Assembly (NCBI RefSeq): GCF_004801885.1
Contig: NZ_SSSM01000003.1
Coordinates: 124,001-188,000 of the forward strand
Origin: Naasia lichenicola
GTDB lineage: Bacteria; Actinomycetota; Actinomycetes; Actinomycetales; Microbacteriaceae
Length of the DNA stretch: 64,000 nucleotides
Direction of reading: 5' to 3'
Shown: positions 7,819 to 16,937 of the stretch, in pieces
How the letters are laid out: each line of letters begins with the position of its first letter
Numbering within the stretch: the first letter of the stretch is position 1
The notes under the pieces: generated by a model
What the model was told of the DNA's origin: nothing
Seen by the model: the letters and a program-made list of their open reading frames with translations, nothing else
Database searches by the model: none
Program-made: the position numbers and the translations under genes

Positions 7819-9603
7819 TCAGGTCGTGCGGGGCGCGGTGGTCGCCGGCGGGATGGAGAGGAGCAGTCGGCTGGGATGCTCCCCGCCGAAGGCGATCGTC
7901 AGGGTGGCCGCGTCGACGCCGGGCTCATGGACGTCGCCCTGGCTCGGGTTCGAGCCGAGGAAGCGGTTGGTCCCCACCTCCCATCGCGGCGACGAGGTCG
8001 AGGTGACGTCGACGCGGATGCGGTGGCCGGCCCGGAACGCGTGCGCGGTCGACCACAGATCGACGCGGAACTCCTCGGTCCGGCCCGGGGTGAGCGGCGC
8101 CACGGGTCCCGCACCGGTGATCGGGTCGACGCCGCGGGCCGAGCCGCGCTGGATCCCGTCAGCGAGGACGACGGTGCGCCCGTCGGGGTGCTCGTCGCAG
8201 AGGCGCACGACGAGGTTGGCGTCCGTGCCGGTCGTCGCGACGTGGAGAACCGCGCTCACCTGCCCCATCACGACGAGCTCATCGGCGAGCGGAGCGGTGC
8301 GCCACGAGAGGACATCGGGTCGGCTCTCGAGCTCTGTCTGGTCGAGGGGCCCCGGCTCGTACGGTGGGAAGAGCAGGGTCGCGCCACCGCGCGTCGGCAC
8401 GGGGTCGGCGGGATCGCTGTCGAAGCTCGCGCTGCCTGCAGCGGCGGGCTCGCGATCGAGCTGCTCGTCGGCTCCCAGATGCAGGGCGAGCTCGGTCGAA
8501 CCGGCGGGAGGGAACTCGGCGAGCTGCACCCATCGGTCGGCACCCATGAGGAAGATCCGCACGGGAGCGACGCCGTCGAGTGTGTTCCGACCGCGCAGCG
8601 TGGCGTCGTACCACCGGAGGTGCTGCGCCGTGAGGTCGCCGTCTCCCCCGAGGTCGTCGATCGAGGAGCTCGGCCCGAAGTCCGCTCCGCCGATGCGGCC
8701 GGTCATGTTGTCATGCGACCACGGGCCGACGATCAGGTGCGGCCCCGGAGTGCCGGAGTCGGCGGCGCGGGCGCGAAGCCGGCGGTACATGGCGAGGGTC
8801 GAGCCGAGGAAGACGTCGTACCAGCCTCCGACCAGGAAGGCGGGCGCGTCGATCCCGTGAGCGTCCGCTCCGACCTTGCCGACCGAGTGCGCGGGAGAGT
8901 CGTATGGCTCTCGCAGGCGATCGCGCATCCACGCGACGGTGGCGTCGGCATCCAGGTCGGCATCGAGGGCACCGGGGCGGAAGAGCTCGCCGCTCATCAG
9001 GCGGCGGTCGACCTCGGCCCATCTGGCCTGTTCTGCGCTGCGCGCGTCGGCATCGACGATGCGCGCGACGGCGTTCGGGGCGATGGCGAAGTGCGACCAG
9101 GCGAACATGCTGCCGAGCTCGCGCACCCCGCCGCGGAAGCGGAAGCCGTCGAGTCCGGACGCGACCGGGGTGACCGAGGGGACCATCGACCGGAGCGCAG
9201 GGCTCCCGCCCAGCGCGGCACTGAACTGGGTCTCGGACGCGTAGGACGCTCCCCACATCCCGACCAGGCCGTCGCATTCCGGCAGCGCGGCGAGCCAGGC
9301 GACCGCGTCGGCGCCGTCCTCCCGCTCCTGGGCCGACGGATCGAAGAGGCCCTCTGAGGCGTAGCGACCGCGGACGTCCTGCAGCGCGACCAGGTAGCCC
9401 GCGCCGACGAGCCGGTCGACGGACACCGGCCCGCCGGTCTCATCGCGGGTGACGTCGTACGGGTGGCGCAGGAGGAGGGCCGGCCATGGGCCCGAGCCGA
9501 CGGGCAGACGCAGGATGGTCCGAAGGCGGGTGCCGTCCCGGAGGGTGCACCACACCTCGCGCCGCTCGGCGCCTGCGGTCGTGCGTTCTGGCAACGTCGC
9601 CAC
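7819..9603 (-). CDS. CocE/NonD-family alpha/beta hydrolase (peptidase S15-like)
   Basis: About 594 aa from the GTG at 9603. The N-terminal half is an alpha/beta hydrolase with CTLRDGTRLRTILRLP, the LLRHPYD segment and the nucleophile motif GASYASETQ. The C-terminal part is a jelly-roll domain typical of cocaine-esterase and X-Pro-peptidase relatives (VDLWSTAHAFRAGHRIRVDV). These enzymes cleave esters, amides or proline dipeptides. In-frame ATG codons at 9672 and 9684 would add 23-27 residues but are not better supported, so the start is uncertain. It is the first gene of the minus-strand transporter operon, so its substrate is probably what the importer brings in, or a derivative of it. No signal peptide is seen, so it should be cytoplasmic. 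Confidence 0.87.
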   Translation of the reverse strand: MATLPERTTAGAERREVWCTLRDGTRLRTILRLPVGSGPWPALLLRHPYDVTRDETGGPVSVDRLVGAGYLVALQDVRGRYASEGLFDPSAQEREDGADAVAWLAALPECDGLVGMWGASYASETQFSAALGGSPALRSMVPSVTPVASGLDGFRFRGGVRELGSMFAWSHFAIAPNAVARIVDADARSAEQARWAEVDRRLMSGELFRPGALDADLDADATVAWMRDRLREPYDSPAHSVGKVGADAHGIDAPAFLVGGWYDVFLGSTLAMYRRLRARAADSGTPGPHLIVGPWSHDNMTGRIGGADFGPSSSIDDLGGDGDLTAQHLRWYDATLRGRNTLDGVAPVRIFLMGADRWVQLAEFPPAGSTELALHLGADEQLDREPAAAGSASFDSDPADPVPTRGGATLLFPPYEPGPLDQTELESRPDVLSWRTAPLADELVVMGQVSAVLHVATTGTDANLVVRLCDEHPDGRTVVLADGIQRGSARGVDPITGAGPVAPLTPGRTEEFRVDLWSTAHAFRAGHRIRVDVTSTSSPRWEVGTNRFLGSNPSQGDVHEPGVDAATLTIAFGGEHPSRLLLSIPPATTAPRTT

Positions 9604-9702
9604 CCTGTGTCTCGTATGGATCGGTCGGCACGTCTCCGCTGAGAGCAGCGGGCGACGACGCCCCGCGGTCATTCTCAAGAGCATTGATGGAAGGTGTCAA
9701 CG

Positions 9703-10245
9703 ATGCGTTCCCGGCCTGTGATGCCGGTATTTCCGGCGTTCCCGCGGCGCGATCGTCTGGATACGATCACCTCCGTGCCCGACATCGGCGTCGCTCCGAC
9801 GCTCACCTTCATCGCCCGCATCGAAGTGGATGTGGCGGCTCCCATCGACCTCGGAAGCGGGGACGGCCTGCACCGACGCATCGTGCCCATCCTCGGCGGG
9901 CGGGTCATCGGCCCCGAGTTCAACGGCAAGGTCCTTCCCGGCGGTGCCGACTTCCAGATCCTCCGCTCGGGCACCGTGACCGAGCTCGAGGCGCGCTACG
10001 CCATCGAGACGGACGACGGCGACCGCGTCTACGTCGAGAACTTCGGCCTGCGCTCCGGCAGCGCCGAGGACATCGCCCGGATCATCGCCGGCGAGACGGT
10101 CGATCCGGGACGCATCTACTTCCACTCGAGCCCCCGGATGTCCGCGGCCGGATCGCGCTGGTCGTGGCTGGGCGAGCGGATCCTCGTCGCCCGCGGCGAG
10201 CGCCGACCCGACAGCGTGTGCCTGGAGGTCTTCGTCGTCGAGTGA
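9703..10245 (+). CDS. DUF3237-family protein
   Basis: 180 aa from the ATG at 9703, which has GGAAGG eight bases upstream. The first 24 residues are probably poorly ordered; the conserved beta-rich domain starts at about PTLTFIARIEVDVAAPIDLG and includes the GGRVIGPEFNGKVLPGGADF and RYAIETDDGDRVYVENFGLR segments common to DUF3237 proteins. The molecular function of the family is not established. It is transcribed divergently from the CocE-like hydrolase with about 100 bp between them, a possible shared regulatory region. Confidence 0.8.
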   Translation: MRSRPVMPVFPAFPRRDRLDTITSVPDIGVAPTLTFIARIEVDVAAPIDLGSGDGLHRRIVPILGGRVIGPEFNGKVLPGGADFQILRSGTVTELEARYAIETDDGDRVYVENFGLRSGSAEDIARIIAGETVDPGRIYFHSSPRMSAAGSRWSWLGERILVARGERRPDSVCLEVFVVE

Positions 10246-10284
10246 GGCGAGGGCCCACCGCTGATCCGCCCGCGGTGTCCGCCG

Positions 10285-11583
10285 TCAGGCGTGGCCCTCC
10301 AACGCCCGCAGGGTATGCCGATAGCCGACCCGTTCGTGGCCGACCACATCGAGGACACAGCCGAGGGTCACCAGCCCGACGGTCACCACCAGAATCGTCA
10401 GATCCCCGTTCCGCTCGGCATCGAAGGGTCGCCAGCCGTCGACGAGGCCGACGACCGCCGCCGCGACCATCGGTGACCCCGCCAACGCGAAGAGCGGGAC
10501 GTGGCTGAGATCGCGGGCGCCCATCAGCACCGACCAGGTCACGAAGATGAGCAGCAGAACCACTGCCACCGGGATCGTGAATGCCAGCACGAGGACGGCG
10601 ATGTCGACCTCCGGCTCCCCCACCGCCGAGGCCATGATCCGCAGCCCTGCCCCTATCGCGGCGATGGCGCCGAACATCGGCAGATGCGCGTAGCGCCAGG
10701 CCATCGTCCTCTGCGGGAACAGCGGGAGCACGAGCCGCGACGGGATGAGGAAGTGGGCCCACCACAGGGCAGCTGCGACGAGGATCCCTCCGGCCGTCAC
10801 CACGATCGCAGGCAGCGACCAGCCCTGCTGGGTGACGAGGGCGCCGACCGCTGCCGCGGTCGCCGCGATCACCTCTCCCAGGGTGATCAACGTGAGGAGG
10901 CTGAACCTCTCCGCGACGTGGGCCGGATTCCACGGAAGGCGGCCGAGTCGCTGCTCGACCACCGCGGGAGCCACGAGCTCGGCGAGCGCGATGACGACGA
11001 TGGCCGCGACGATCGCCTCCGTCGGCCATGGCAGGAACAGGGTGGAGGCCCAGGCGGTCTGTCCGACCGCGATCATCGCGACGTAGGCCAAGGAGATGCG
11101 GCGATGGTCGGAATCATGGCGGGCGGCGCGAATCCAGAGCGCCAGCTGCGGCAGCCGCATGACGGTGTAGCCGACGACGAGGAGCGCGTTGTTGGGGCTC
11201 TCGCCCTCTGCCGCACCGGCGAAGCTGCCGGGGAGTCCGAACACGACGATGATGACTCCAATCATCTGCACGAAGGTCGCCACCCGGAAGAGCGCGTCGT
11301 CATTGCCGTACGCCGAGGACAGCCAGGTGAAGCTGATCCACGCCCAGCTCACGGTGAAGAGCGCGAACGCGTAGGCGCCGATGGAGGACCCGATGTCTCC
11401 ATGCTCGATCCCTGCCGCGAGCTGCTCTGCGGCCACTCCGAAGGCGACCACGTACGTCAGGTCGTAGAGGAGCTCGAGAGAGGTCGACGACCGAGTGCGA
11501 TCATCGGGGTCGCGACCTGCCATCGGTCGGATGCGGTGCCGAAGGCTTTCGGCCAGCTGAGACTGCAGCTGCGATGAGCTCAT
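10285..11583 (-). CDS. ltrA: Low temperature requirement protein A (LtrA) family membrane protein
   Basis: 432 aa with about eleven hydrophobic helices. The N-terminal signature RTRSSTSLELLYDLTYVVAF is characteristic of LtrA proteins, whose biochemical role is unknown. The ATG at 11583 has GAGGAG about ten bases upstream, so 27 in-frame residues further upstream are excluded. The gene lies 88 bp after the MarR gene in the same direction and may be read through from that operon or transcribed separately. Confidence 0.88.
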   Translation of the reverse strand: MSSSQLQSQLAESLRHRIRPMAGRDPDDRTRSSTSLELLYDLTYVVAFGVAAEQLAAGIEHGDIGSSIGAYAFALFTVSWAWISFTWLSSAYGNDDALFRVATFVQMIGVIIVVFGLPGSFAGAAEGESPNNALLVVGYTVMRLPQLALWIRAARHDSDHRRISLAYVAMIAVGQTAWASTLFLPWPTEAIVAAIVVIALAELVAPAVVEQRLGRLPWNPAHVAERFSLLTLITLGEVIAATAAAVGALVTQQGWSLPAIVVTAGGILVAAALWWAHFLIPSRLVLPLFPQRTMAWRYAHLPMFGAIAAIGAGLRIMASAVGEPEVDIAVLVLAFTIPVAVVLLLIFVTWSVLMGARDLSHVPLFALAGSPMVAAAVVGLVDGWRPFDAERNGDLTILVVTVGLVTLGCVLDVVGHERVGYRHTLRALEGHA

Positions 11584-11670
11584 GGCGGTTCGACTCCTCA
11601 CCTGCGAGGAGTTCCATCCTCCTGGCTCAGCGCTACCCTCCTCCTGCTCGGCCCGGGATGGCAACAGACC

Positions 11671-12162
11671 TCAGCGCGGCCAGCCTCCGCCGAGCGCGAA
11701 TCGGCACTGCTCGAGGATCTGACGCAGGCCGTCGGCGTCCTTCACCGAGATGGCCGAGACCATCTGCTCCTCGATCCACGAGACGTCGGGGCGCAGCCGC
11801 TCGAGCAGCCCGTGTCCGCTCGTGGTGACCGACAGCAGCTGACGGCGCTGATGGGCGGGGTCCTGCTCGCGCTCCACCAGCAGGCGCTCCTCCAGCTCGG
11901 CGGTGACGACCGACATGGACTGGGCGGTGACGAACGAGTTGCGGGCGAGCTCCGCGGAGGTGAGTCCCGGCCGACGCTCCAAGACGGTGAGCGCGGTGTA
12001 CTGGGTCACCGTGAGGCCGACCTCCCGCGTCACCGCCTCCAGTCGGGAGCGGATCGCCAGCTCGACCTGCTTGATCAGGTACAGCAGGGTCACCCCGTGC
12101 TGCGAGCGCGCAGGTCCGGAGACCTGGGCCGGGGATGGCACGGAGGATGCGCCGGGGTTCAT
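11671..12162 (-). CDS. MarR-family transcriptional regulator
   Basis: 163 aa. A winged-helix domain is visible: LTVTQYTALTVLERRPGLTS leads into the helix-turn-helix ELARNSFVTAQSMSVVTAEL and the wing with ERE-DPAHQRRQLLSVT. The ATG at 12162 overlaps the stop of the dehydratase gene by four bases, so it is the last member of the coupled operon. MarR proteins usually repress their own operon and release DNA when a small, often aromatic, ligand binds. The palindrome at 23278-23298 upstream of the first gene of this operon is a plausible target (inference). Confidence 0.9.
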   Translation of the reverse strand: MNPGASSVPSPAQVSGPARSQHGVTLLYLIKQVELAIRSRLEAVTREVGLTVTQYTALTVLERRPGLTSAELARNSFVTAQSMSVVTAELEERLLVEREQDPAHQRRQLLSVTTSGHGLLERLRPDVSWIEEQMVSAISVKDADGLRQILEQCRFALGGGWPR

Positions 12163-13391
12163 CCGAGCCCGCCGATGAAGTCGGCCATCATCGCTTCGAT
12201 CGCTCCCGGATCGAGGGTCCGAGGGTCGGCGTTGCTGGCGCGGATCTCGAGCACCGGGATGCCCGCCTCCTGCAGCGCGAGCGTGATGAAGGACGCACCG
12301 GGGACATCGTCCGCGACGAGATGCACGACGCCGTCGACACCGTGGCCCTTCGCCTCCTTGACGTACCACTGGGGTGCGAGGGGCGGCGCGTAGAGCAGGT
12401 CGGTGATGCCGACGAAGCGAGCGGCCAGTGTCTCGATGGGGTCGGATCCGTAGCGGATGTAGCCGTCCGCGGCGATCGCCAGGTACATCGACCAGACGAA
12501 GACGGCCCCGTGCTCCTCCTCGAAGCGGCGGTAGAGCGACGTGTCGCCCCACAACCCTCTGCCCACCCACATCAGCCGCAGGCGCTCATCCTGCGCGACC
12601 GTCGAGCCGTCGGCGATCAGTGCGGCCACCTCGTCGCGCAGCTCCCGGGCGGCGTCGCGTGCCCACTCGCTGCCGCGGTGCCACTGCGGGATCATCACGG
12701 CGGGGATGGTGTCCGAGACCCGGACGGGAGTGGGTCGAGCCGCAGCGATAAGATCGCGCGTCTGCCGGTTGAGCTCCTCCTGCTCGTTGATGAGGTCCAT
12801 CACCTGCTCCAGGCGCGCCGGCTCGAAGCGTCGTCCGGTGCGCTCCTCGAGCCATTCGATCAGCAGCCGGTTCTCCTCCGCCATCAGCTCGATGCGCTCG
12901 CGGCCGAACACGCGATCCCACTCGTGGGGCACCAGGTCCCACCAGGGACCCTCGGGAGGGATGGCGACGGTGCGCTCGTAGGCGAAGAACTCGATCGCGG
13001 GATCGTCCGTCCACGCCTCGAAGACCTTGCCGGTGGCGTCACCGCTCAGCTCGGCGATCACGAAGCGGGGCTTGGGCAGGCCGCCCCACGGCGCCCGGTC
13101 CGCTTCGAGCGAGCGGGAGCCGAGGGCGAGCACGTCGTACTGCCTGCTGTCGTCGGGATAGCCCAGCTCGGCGACCCCCTCGAGGCTCTGCGCCGCGGCC
13201 TGCTTGGCGGTGACGATCGACGCCCACCACTGGTTGACGACGTACGGGATGTCCATGGCGCGGAGGATCTCCTGCGGCGCATCCGCGTTGACGAGGGCGA
13301 AGTCCTGACCGTCGGCCGCGGCCTGCTGCAGGTCGCGGAACCATGCGCGCTGGTGCGCGAGCGCGGCGGAGGCGGACGCGAGGCGGGTCAT
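12159..13391 (-). CDS. 2-hydroxyacyl-CoA dehydratase-like subunit without cysteines
   Basis: 410 aa. Family features are the N-terminal segment ADAPQEILRAMDIPYVVNQW, the central ERTGRRFEPARLEQVMDLIN block and the C-terminal DGVVHLVADDVPGASF...EAGIPVLEI with a final helix. They fit the HgdB/FldC/BcrC superfamily. Classical members bind a [4Fe-4S] cluster through conserved cysteines; this protein contains none at all. It therefore cannot carry a normal cysteine-ligated cluster. It is coupled by four-base overlaps to the partner subunit upstream and MarR downstream. Either it works by a cluster-free route or it is a non-enzymatic relative. The family assignment is by motif recall. Confidence 0.72.
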   Translation of the reverse strand: MTRLASASAALAHQRAWFRDLQQAAADGQDFALVNADAPQEILRAMDIPYVVNQWWASIVTAKQAAAQSLEGVAELGYPDDSRQYDVLALGSRSLEADRAPWGGLPKPRFVIAELSGDATGKVFEAWTDDPAIEFFAYERTVAIPPEGPWWDLVPHEWDRVFGRERIELMAEENRLLIEWLEERTGRRFEPARLEQVMDLINEQEELNRQTRDLIAAARPTPVRVSDTIPAVMIPQWHRGSEWARDAARELRDEVAALIADGSTVAQDERLRLMWVGRGLWGDTSLYRRFEEEHGAVFVWSMYLAIAADGYIRYGSDPIETLAARFVGITDLLYAPPLAPQWYVKEAKGHGVDGVVHLVADDVPGASFITLALQEAGIPVLEIRASNADPRTLDPGAIEAMMADFIGGLG

Positions 13392-14518
13392 GACGCCGCC
13401 CGCAGCTCGCCGATCGCTGCGGCGACGGCGCTCGGGTCCTCCGCGGCCTCACCACGCACCTCCAGGTGCGGGACGCCAGCGAGTTCGCGCTGCCGCTTCC
13501 AGTCCCAGAGCGGCGCCTCGTCATGCGGCCTCACGATGCTGAGCAGCGCCCTCGCCCGCGTGGCTTCGACGCCGGATCGGGTCGCGGCCGCACGTGCCGC
13601 CATCGTCGAGGAGGCCGATGCGGGGTCGCCGTGCAGGCGGGAGAGCGCCAGCTCGCGGAGCGCGTCGGGCAGCTCGGCGGGCAGGCGCTCGGGGAGCAGA
13701 TCGGACAGGATCGGGTCTCCCCAGTCGTGGTCCTCGCCCACGACGACCGCACCCGCGTCCTCGATGGCGCGGTACAGCTCGTCGCCGATCGGAGCGCTGC
13801 CCGTCAGGAAGACAGGCAGCGCATCGGCGGTATCCGCGCCTCGCTCGCGACCTTCGAGCAGGGCGAGCGCGGCGGCCGGAGAAGATCCCACGCCGACCGC
13901 GTAGGCGTGCAAGGCGCTGAGTCCCGACATCCGGCGGGTTCGGCGAGCGACCTGCACGTCGGACAGCGATGCGCGGACCATGGAGTGCTCCGCGTGCGCC
14001 GATTCGAGCGCGTCCCGCGTGATCCCGCTCCCCGTCCAGGAGCGCAGGACGTCCGTCATCGCCTCAAGCTGATGCGTGTTGAAGCGCAGCGTCGAGGGCC
14101 GGTCGAGGTGGACCTGATCGACGAGATGCACCGGGATGGTGCTGCTGCCCCTGCGATACAGCTCCTGCAGGGCGAAGTGCAGCCGCACCGACGCCTCGCA
14201 GTCGTGCGCGATCAGGATGCCCGCGAGGAAGTCGAGGGAGCCGGAGAGGATCTCCGCGAGCAGCACCAGCGCAGCCCTGTCCACGGCTCCGCCCATGATC
14301 GCGGTGGCCTCTGCGGCGGACTGCGCAGCGGATGGGGCAGCGGATGGAGCAGCGGCCTGCCTGCCTGCGCCCAGTCGGTAGGGCTGGGCGCCGGCCGCCG
14401 ACACGAGCACGGCGGGCACATCGCGGCCGACGATGCCGACGACCGGCTGTCCCGATTCCGCGCGCTGCCGGGCGGACGGCAGCAGCTCGAGGTACGCGCG
14501 CTCGAGGGCCGCGGTCAC
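13388..14518 (-). CDS. 2-hydroxyacyl-CoA dehydratase-like partner subunit, one cysteine
   Basis: 376 aa from a GTG at 14518 overlapping the CoA-transferase stop by four bases. It has the family opening GIVGRDVPAVLVSAAGAQPY, then the central ILIAHDCEASVRLHFALQEL and a C-terminal AGVPHLEV segment. The single cysteine, C107, sits in the position of the conserved CD motif of dehydratase subunits; the other two expected cluster cysteines are absent. Residues 54-72 are an alanine/serine-rich low-complexity insertion. With the next gene it forms the alpha/beta pair expected of a HgdAB or FldBC-type complex, preceded by a CoA-transferase as in the phenyllactate dehydratase system of anaerobes. No archerase-type activator is encoded in the window. 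Confidence 0.7.
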   Translation of the reverse strand: MTAALERAYLELLPSARQRAESGQPVVGIVGRDVPAVLVSAAGAQPYRLGAGRQAAAPSAAPSAAQSAAEATAIMGGAVDRAALVLLAEILSGSLDFLAGILIAHDCEASVRLHFALQELYRRGSSTIPVHLVDQVHLDRPSTLRFNTHQLEAMTDVLRSWTGSGITRDALESAHAEHSMVRASLSDVQVARRTRRMSGLSALHAYAVGVGSSPAAALALLEGRERGADTADALPVFLTGSAPIGDELYRAIEDAGAVVVGEDHDWGDPILSDLLPERLPAELPDALRELALSRLHGDPASASSTMAARAAATRSGVEATRARALLSIVRPHDEAPLWDWKRQRELAGVPHLEVRGEAAEDPSAVAAAIGELRAAS

Positions 14519-15759
14519 AGCGCCCCGGCCTCGCTCAGCGCGTCGAGCTCCTCGTCGCCATAGCCGAGGAACTCGCCGAGCACCGACGCGGTGTGCTCGC
14601 CGAGCCACGGCGCAGGGCGGTCGAGCGACGTGCTGCTGCCGGACATGACGATGGGCACGCCCGATCCGAACAGCTCGTCGGCGACGCCGTAGATGGGGTG
14701 GCGCAGCTGCTCGACCTCGCCCCGGCTGAGCACCAGCGGGTCGCGGACCGCCTCTCCCGTGTCGCGGACCGGGGCTGCCGGCACGCCGTTGTCCTCGAGG
14801 CGCCGGACGGCCTCGTCGACGGTCAGGTGCTGGGCCCAGCCGGCGATCATGGCGTGCAGCTCGTCGGCGTGGTGCACCCGATGGTCGCGGCGGGAGAAGC
14901 GCTCGTCGTCGGCGAGCTCCGGAGTGCCGAGCGCGGCCATGACCCCGGCGCTGAACGAGTCGGTGGGCCCGCACAGCGCGAACCAGCCGTCCTGCGTCGC
15001 GAAGACTCCGAACGGCGCCAGGCGCGGGACGTAGGAGCCGGTGCGCAGCGGCATGCCGATCTTCTCGAAGGCGTCGAATGGCTCGCAGGCGACGAGCGAG
15101 GTGAGCGCTCCGAGCATGGAGACGTCGACATGCTGTCCGATGCCGGTCTTCTCGCTCTGCAGCACGGCGGCGAGCACTCCGATGACGCCGAACAGCGGAG
15201 CGACGAGGTCGGCGATCGGCAGTCCGAAGCGCACGGGCGGGTCGCCGGGGTCGCCGGCGGTCATCATCGTGCCGCTGAGGGCCTGGATGATCGTGTCCAT
15301 CGCCTTGCCGCTGCCGGGCACGCCCTGCGCGCCGAAGCCGCTGATCGACGCGTAGACCAGCCGCGGATTGAGCTCGTGGACCACGGCGAAGTCGATGCCG
15401 AGCCGCTGGGTGACCCCGGCGCTGAAGTTCTCGACGATCACGTCGGCGGAGGCGGCGAGCTCCCGGAAGACCTTCTGCCCCTCGGGAGTCTTGAGGTTGA
15501 GCGTGATGCTCTCCTTGTTCCGTCCGCGGAGCATCATCGACACCGACATGTCCTGGTCGCTCGTGCGACGGGCCTGCAGGCCGTTCTCGCTGTAGTACGG
15601 CGAGTTGTTGCGCGAGCTGTCTCCTCCGAGCTCGGGGTTCTCGACCTTGATCACCCGTGCGCCGAGTCCGGCGAGCAGCAGGGTGGCGTAGGGCCCGGAG
15701 AGCGCGGTCGTCAGGTCGAGCACCGTCTTTCCAGCCAGGGGGCGGGATGCGTCGGTCAT
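14515..15759 (-). CDS. Family III CoA-transferase (CaiB/BaiF-like)
   Basis: 414 aa. The start MTDASRPLAGKTVLDLTTAL and the sequence LSGPYATLLLAGLGARVIKV are typical of formyl-CoA-transferase relatives. The catalytic aspartate is present in GQHVDVSML (D212). These cytoplasmic enzymes move CoA between carboxylic acids, usually from a simple or product CoA thioester. GGAGAT precedes the ATG at 15759, which overlaps the CapA-like stop by four bases. Its position directly before two dehydratase-like subunits suggests it activates the acid that those proteins act on, as FldA does for FldBC; this role is inferred. Confidence 0.88.
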   Translation of the reverse strand: MTDASRPLAGKTVLDLTTALSGPYATLLLAGLGARVIKVENPELGGDSSRNNSPYYSENGLQARRTSDQDMSVSMMLRGRNKESITLNLKTPEGQKVFRELAASADVIVENFSAGVTQRLGIDFAVVHELNPRLVYASISGFGAQGVPGSGKAMDTIIQALSGTMMTAGDPGDPPVRFGLPIADLVAPLFGVIGVLAAVLQSEKTGIGQHVDVSMLGALTSLVACEPFDAFEKIGMPLRTGSYVPRLAPFGVFATQDGWFALCGPTDSFSAGVMAALGTPELADDERFSRRDHRVHHADELHAMIAGWAQHLTVDEAVRRLEDNGVPAAPVRDTGEAVRDPLVLSRGEVEQLRHPIYGVADELFGSGVPIVMSGSSTSLDRPAPWLGEHTASVLGEFLGYGDEELDALSEAGAL

Positions 15760-16937
15760 AGAAGATCTCCTCGTTCGTCGTTCTCGCTGATCCGGACCAC
15801 GTCGCCCTCCCAGGCGAGTCCGGTGCTGAAGCCCTCTTCGGCGGTGATCCGCCGGATGTACTCGAGGACCGCATGCCCTCGTTCGTCCTGGCCGTGCGGC
15901 ACGGGCGCGCCCTCGGCGTCGATCCAGCACGGGATGAGCGCCGGCCTGAGTCCGCCGTCGGACGCGACATCGAGGACGGCGATCGCCGTGTTGCGGCTCT
16001 CGGGGTGGAAGGGGTACCACGACGGCATATCTGGATCGACGTCGAAGCCGAACAGCGTGCGGCGCCGCTGGGCCCAGCGGAGCTGCTCCGGTCCGCTGGC
16101 CGAGGCAGGGGTGAGGGCATCCGTCACCGTCACGAAGTTGCCGAGGCCGTGGAAGATGACGCGTCCGCGATACACCTCGACGCCTCGGAGGATGTGCGCG
16201 TGATGCCCGATCACCAGGTCGGCCCCGGCGTCGACGGCCGCGTGGGACACCTCGAGCTCATAGGCCGCGAGCTCGGCGGGCGTGTGCACGAGTCCCTTGT
16301 GCAGGGCGACGACGAGCAGGTCCACTTCCGCCGCCGCATCGGCGATCCGGCGGCGCATCAGCTCCAGCGAACGCGGATCCGCGAAGGTGTGCACGCTCGG
16401 CGGACCGCCGGGGTTGGCCCCGATGGCCTCGTAGTGCGAGAGCACCTGGACGTACGCACCACCCGGGCGTCGGCTCGTGGCCCAGCTGTCGGTGGGACCG
16501 ACGCAGTTGAAGGAGAGTACGCCGACCCGGCGCCCCTGCACCTCGACCACAACGGGGCTCGACGCCGACTCCAGGTCGGGCCCGGCACCAGCCGTGCGCA
16601 TGCCGGCGGCCTCCGCTGCCGCGATGGTCTCAGCGATCCCCTCGCCGCCCGCGTCGGCGACGTGGTTGCCCGCCATGGTGAGCACATCGAAGCCGGCCCT
16701 GGCGACCGAAGCGAGATGCGCGGGGTCGGCAGGCGGCGCCGGGACGTCGACGGTCGCGACTGCACGTGTGGTCGCGTGCGGCACCTCGAGCTGGCCGATG
16801 GTCAGGTCGGCCGCGCGCAGGACGGGTGCCGACGGCGCGAAGAAGCGATCCGGCTCGGGACGGTCGACGATCAGATCGCCGACGGCGGCGATCCGGAATC
16901 CGACGGTGCGGTCGGCCTGGCCGGTGGCCGCCGTCAT
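15756..16937 (-). CDS. CapA-family metallophosphoesterase-like protein
   Basis: 393 aa. The metal-binding landmarks of the PGA_cap/CapA family are visible: AAVGDLIVDR, LEVP, TMAGNHVADAG and GHHAHILRGVEVYRGRVIFH. Family members occur in poly-gamma-glutamate synthesis and in many uncharacterised catabolic loci. There is no signal peptide or N-terminal anchor, so it is probably cytoplasmic, unlike classical CapA. It is embedded in the coupled operon between an alpha/beta hydrolase and the CoA-transferase, which argues for a hydrolytic role on the imported compound rather than capsule formation. Confidence 0.85.
   Translation of the reverse strand: MTAATGQADRTVGFRIAAVGDLIVDRPEPDRFFAPSAPVLRAADLTIGQLEVPHATTRAVATVDVPAPPADPAHLASVARAGFDVLTMAGNHVADAGGEGIAETIAAAEAAGMRTAGAGPDLESASSPVVVEVQGRRVGVLSFNCVGPTDSWATSRRPGGAYVQVLSHYEAIGANPGGPPSVHTFADPRSLELMRRRIADAAAEVDLLVVALHKGLVHTPAELAAYELEVSHAAVDAGADLVIGHHAHILRGVEVYRGRVIFHGLGNFVTVTDALTPASASGPEQLRWAQRRRTLFGFDVDPDMPSWYPFHPESRNTAIAVLDVASDGGLRPALIPCWIDAEGAPVPHGQDERGHAVLEYIRRITAEEGFSTGLAWEGDVVRISENDERGDLL

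Noticed and set aside
12159-14518. A complete anaerobic phenyllactate or 2-hydroxyglutarate dehydratase system
   Set aside because: The cluster cysteines and the activator ATPase are missing, so a classical system cannot be claimed.
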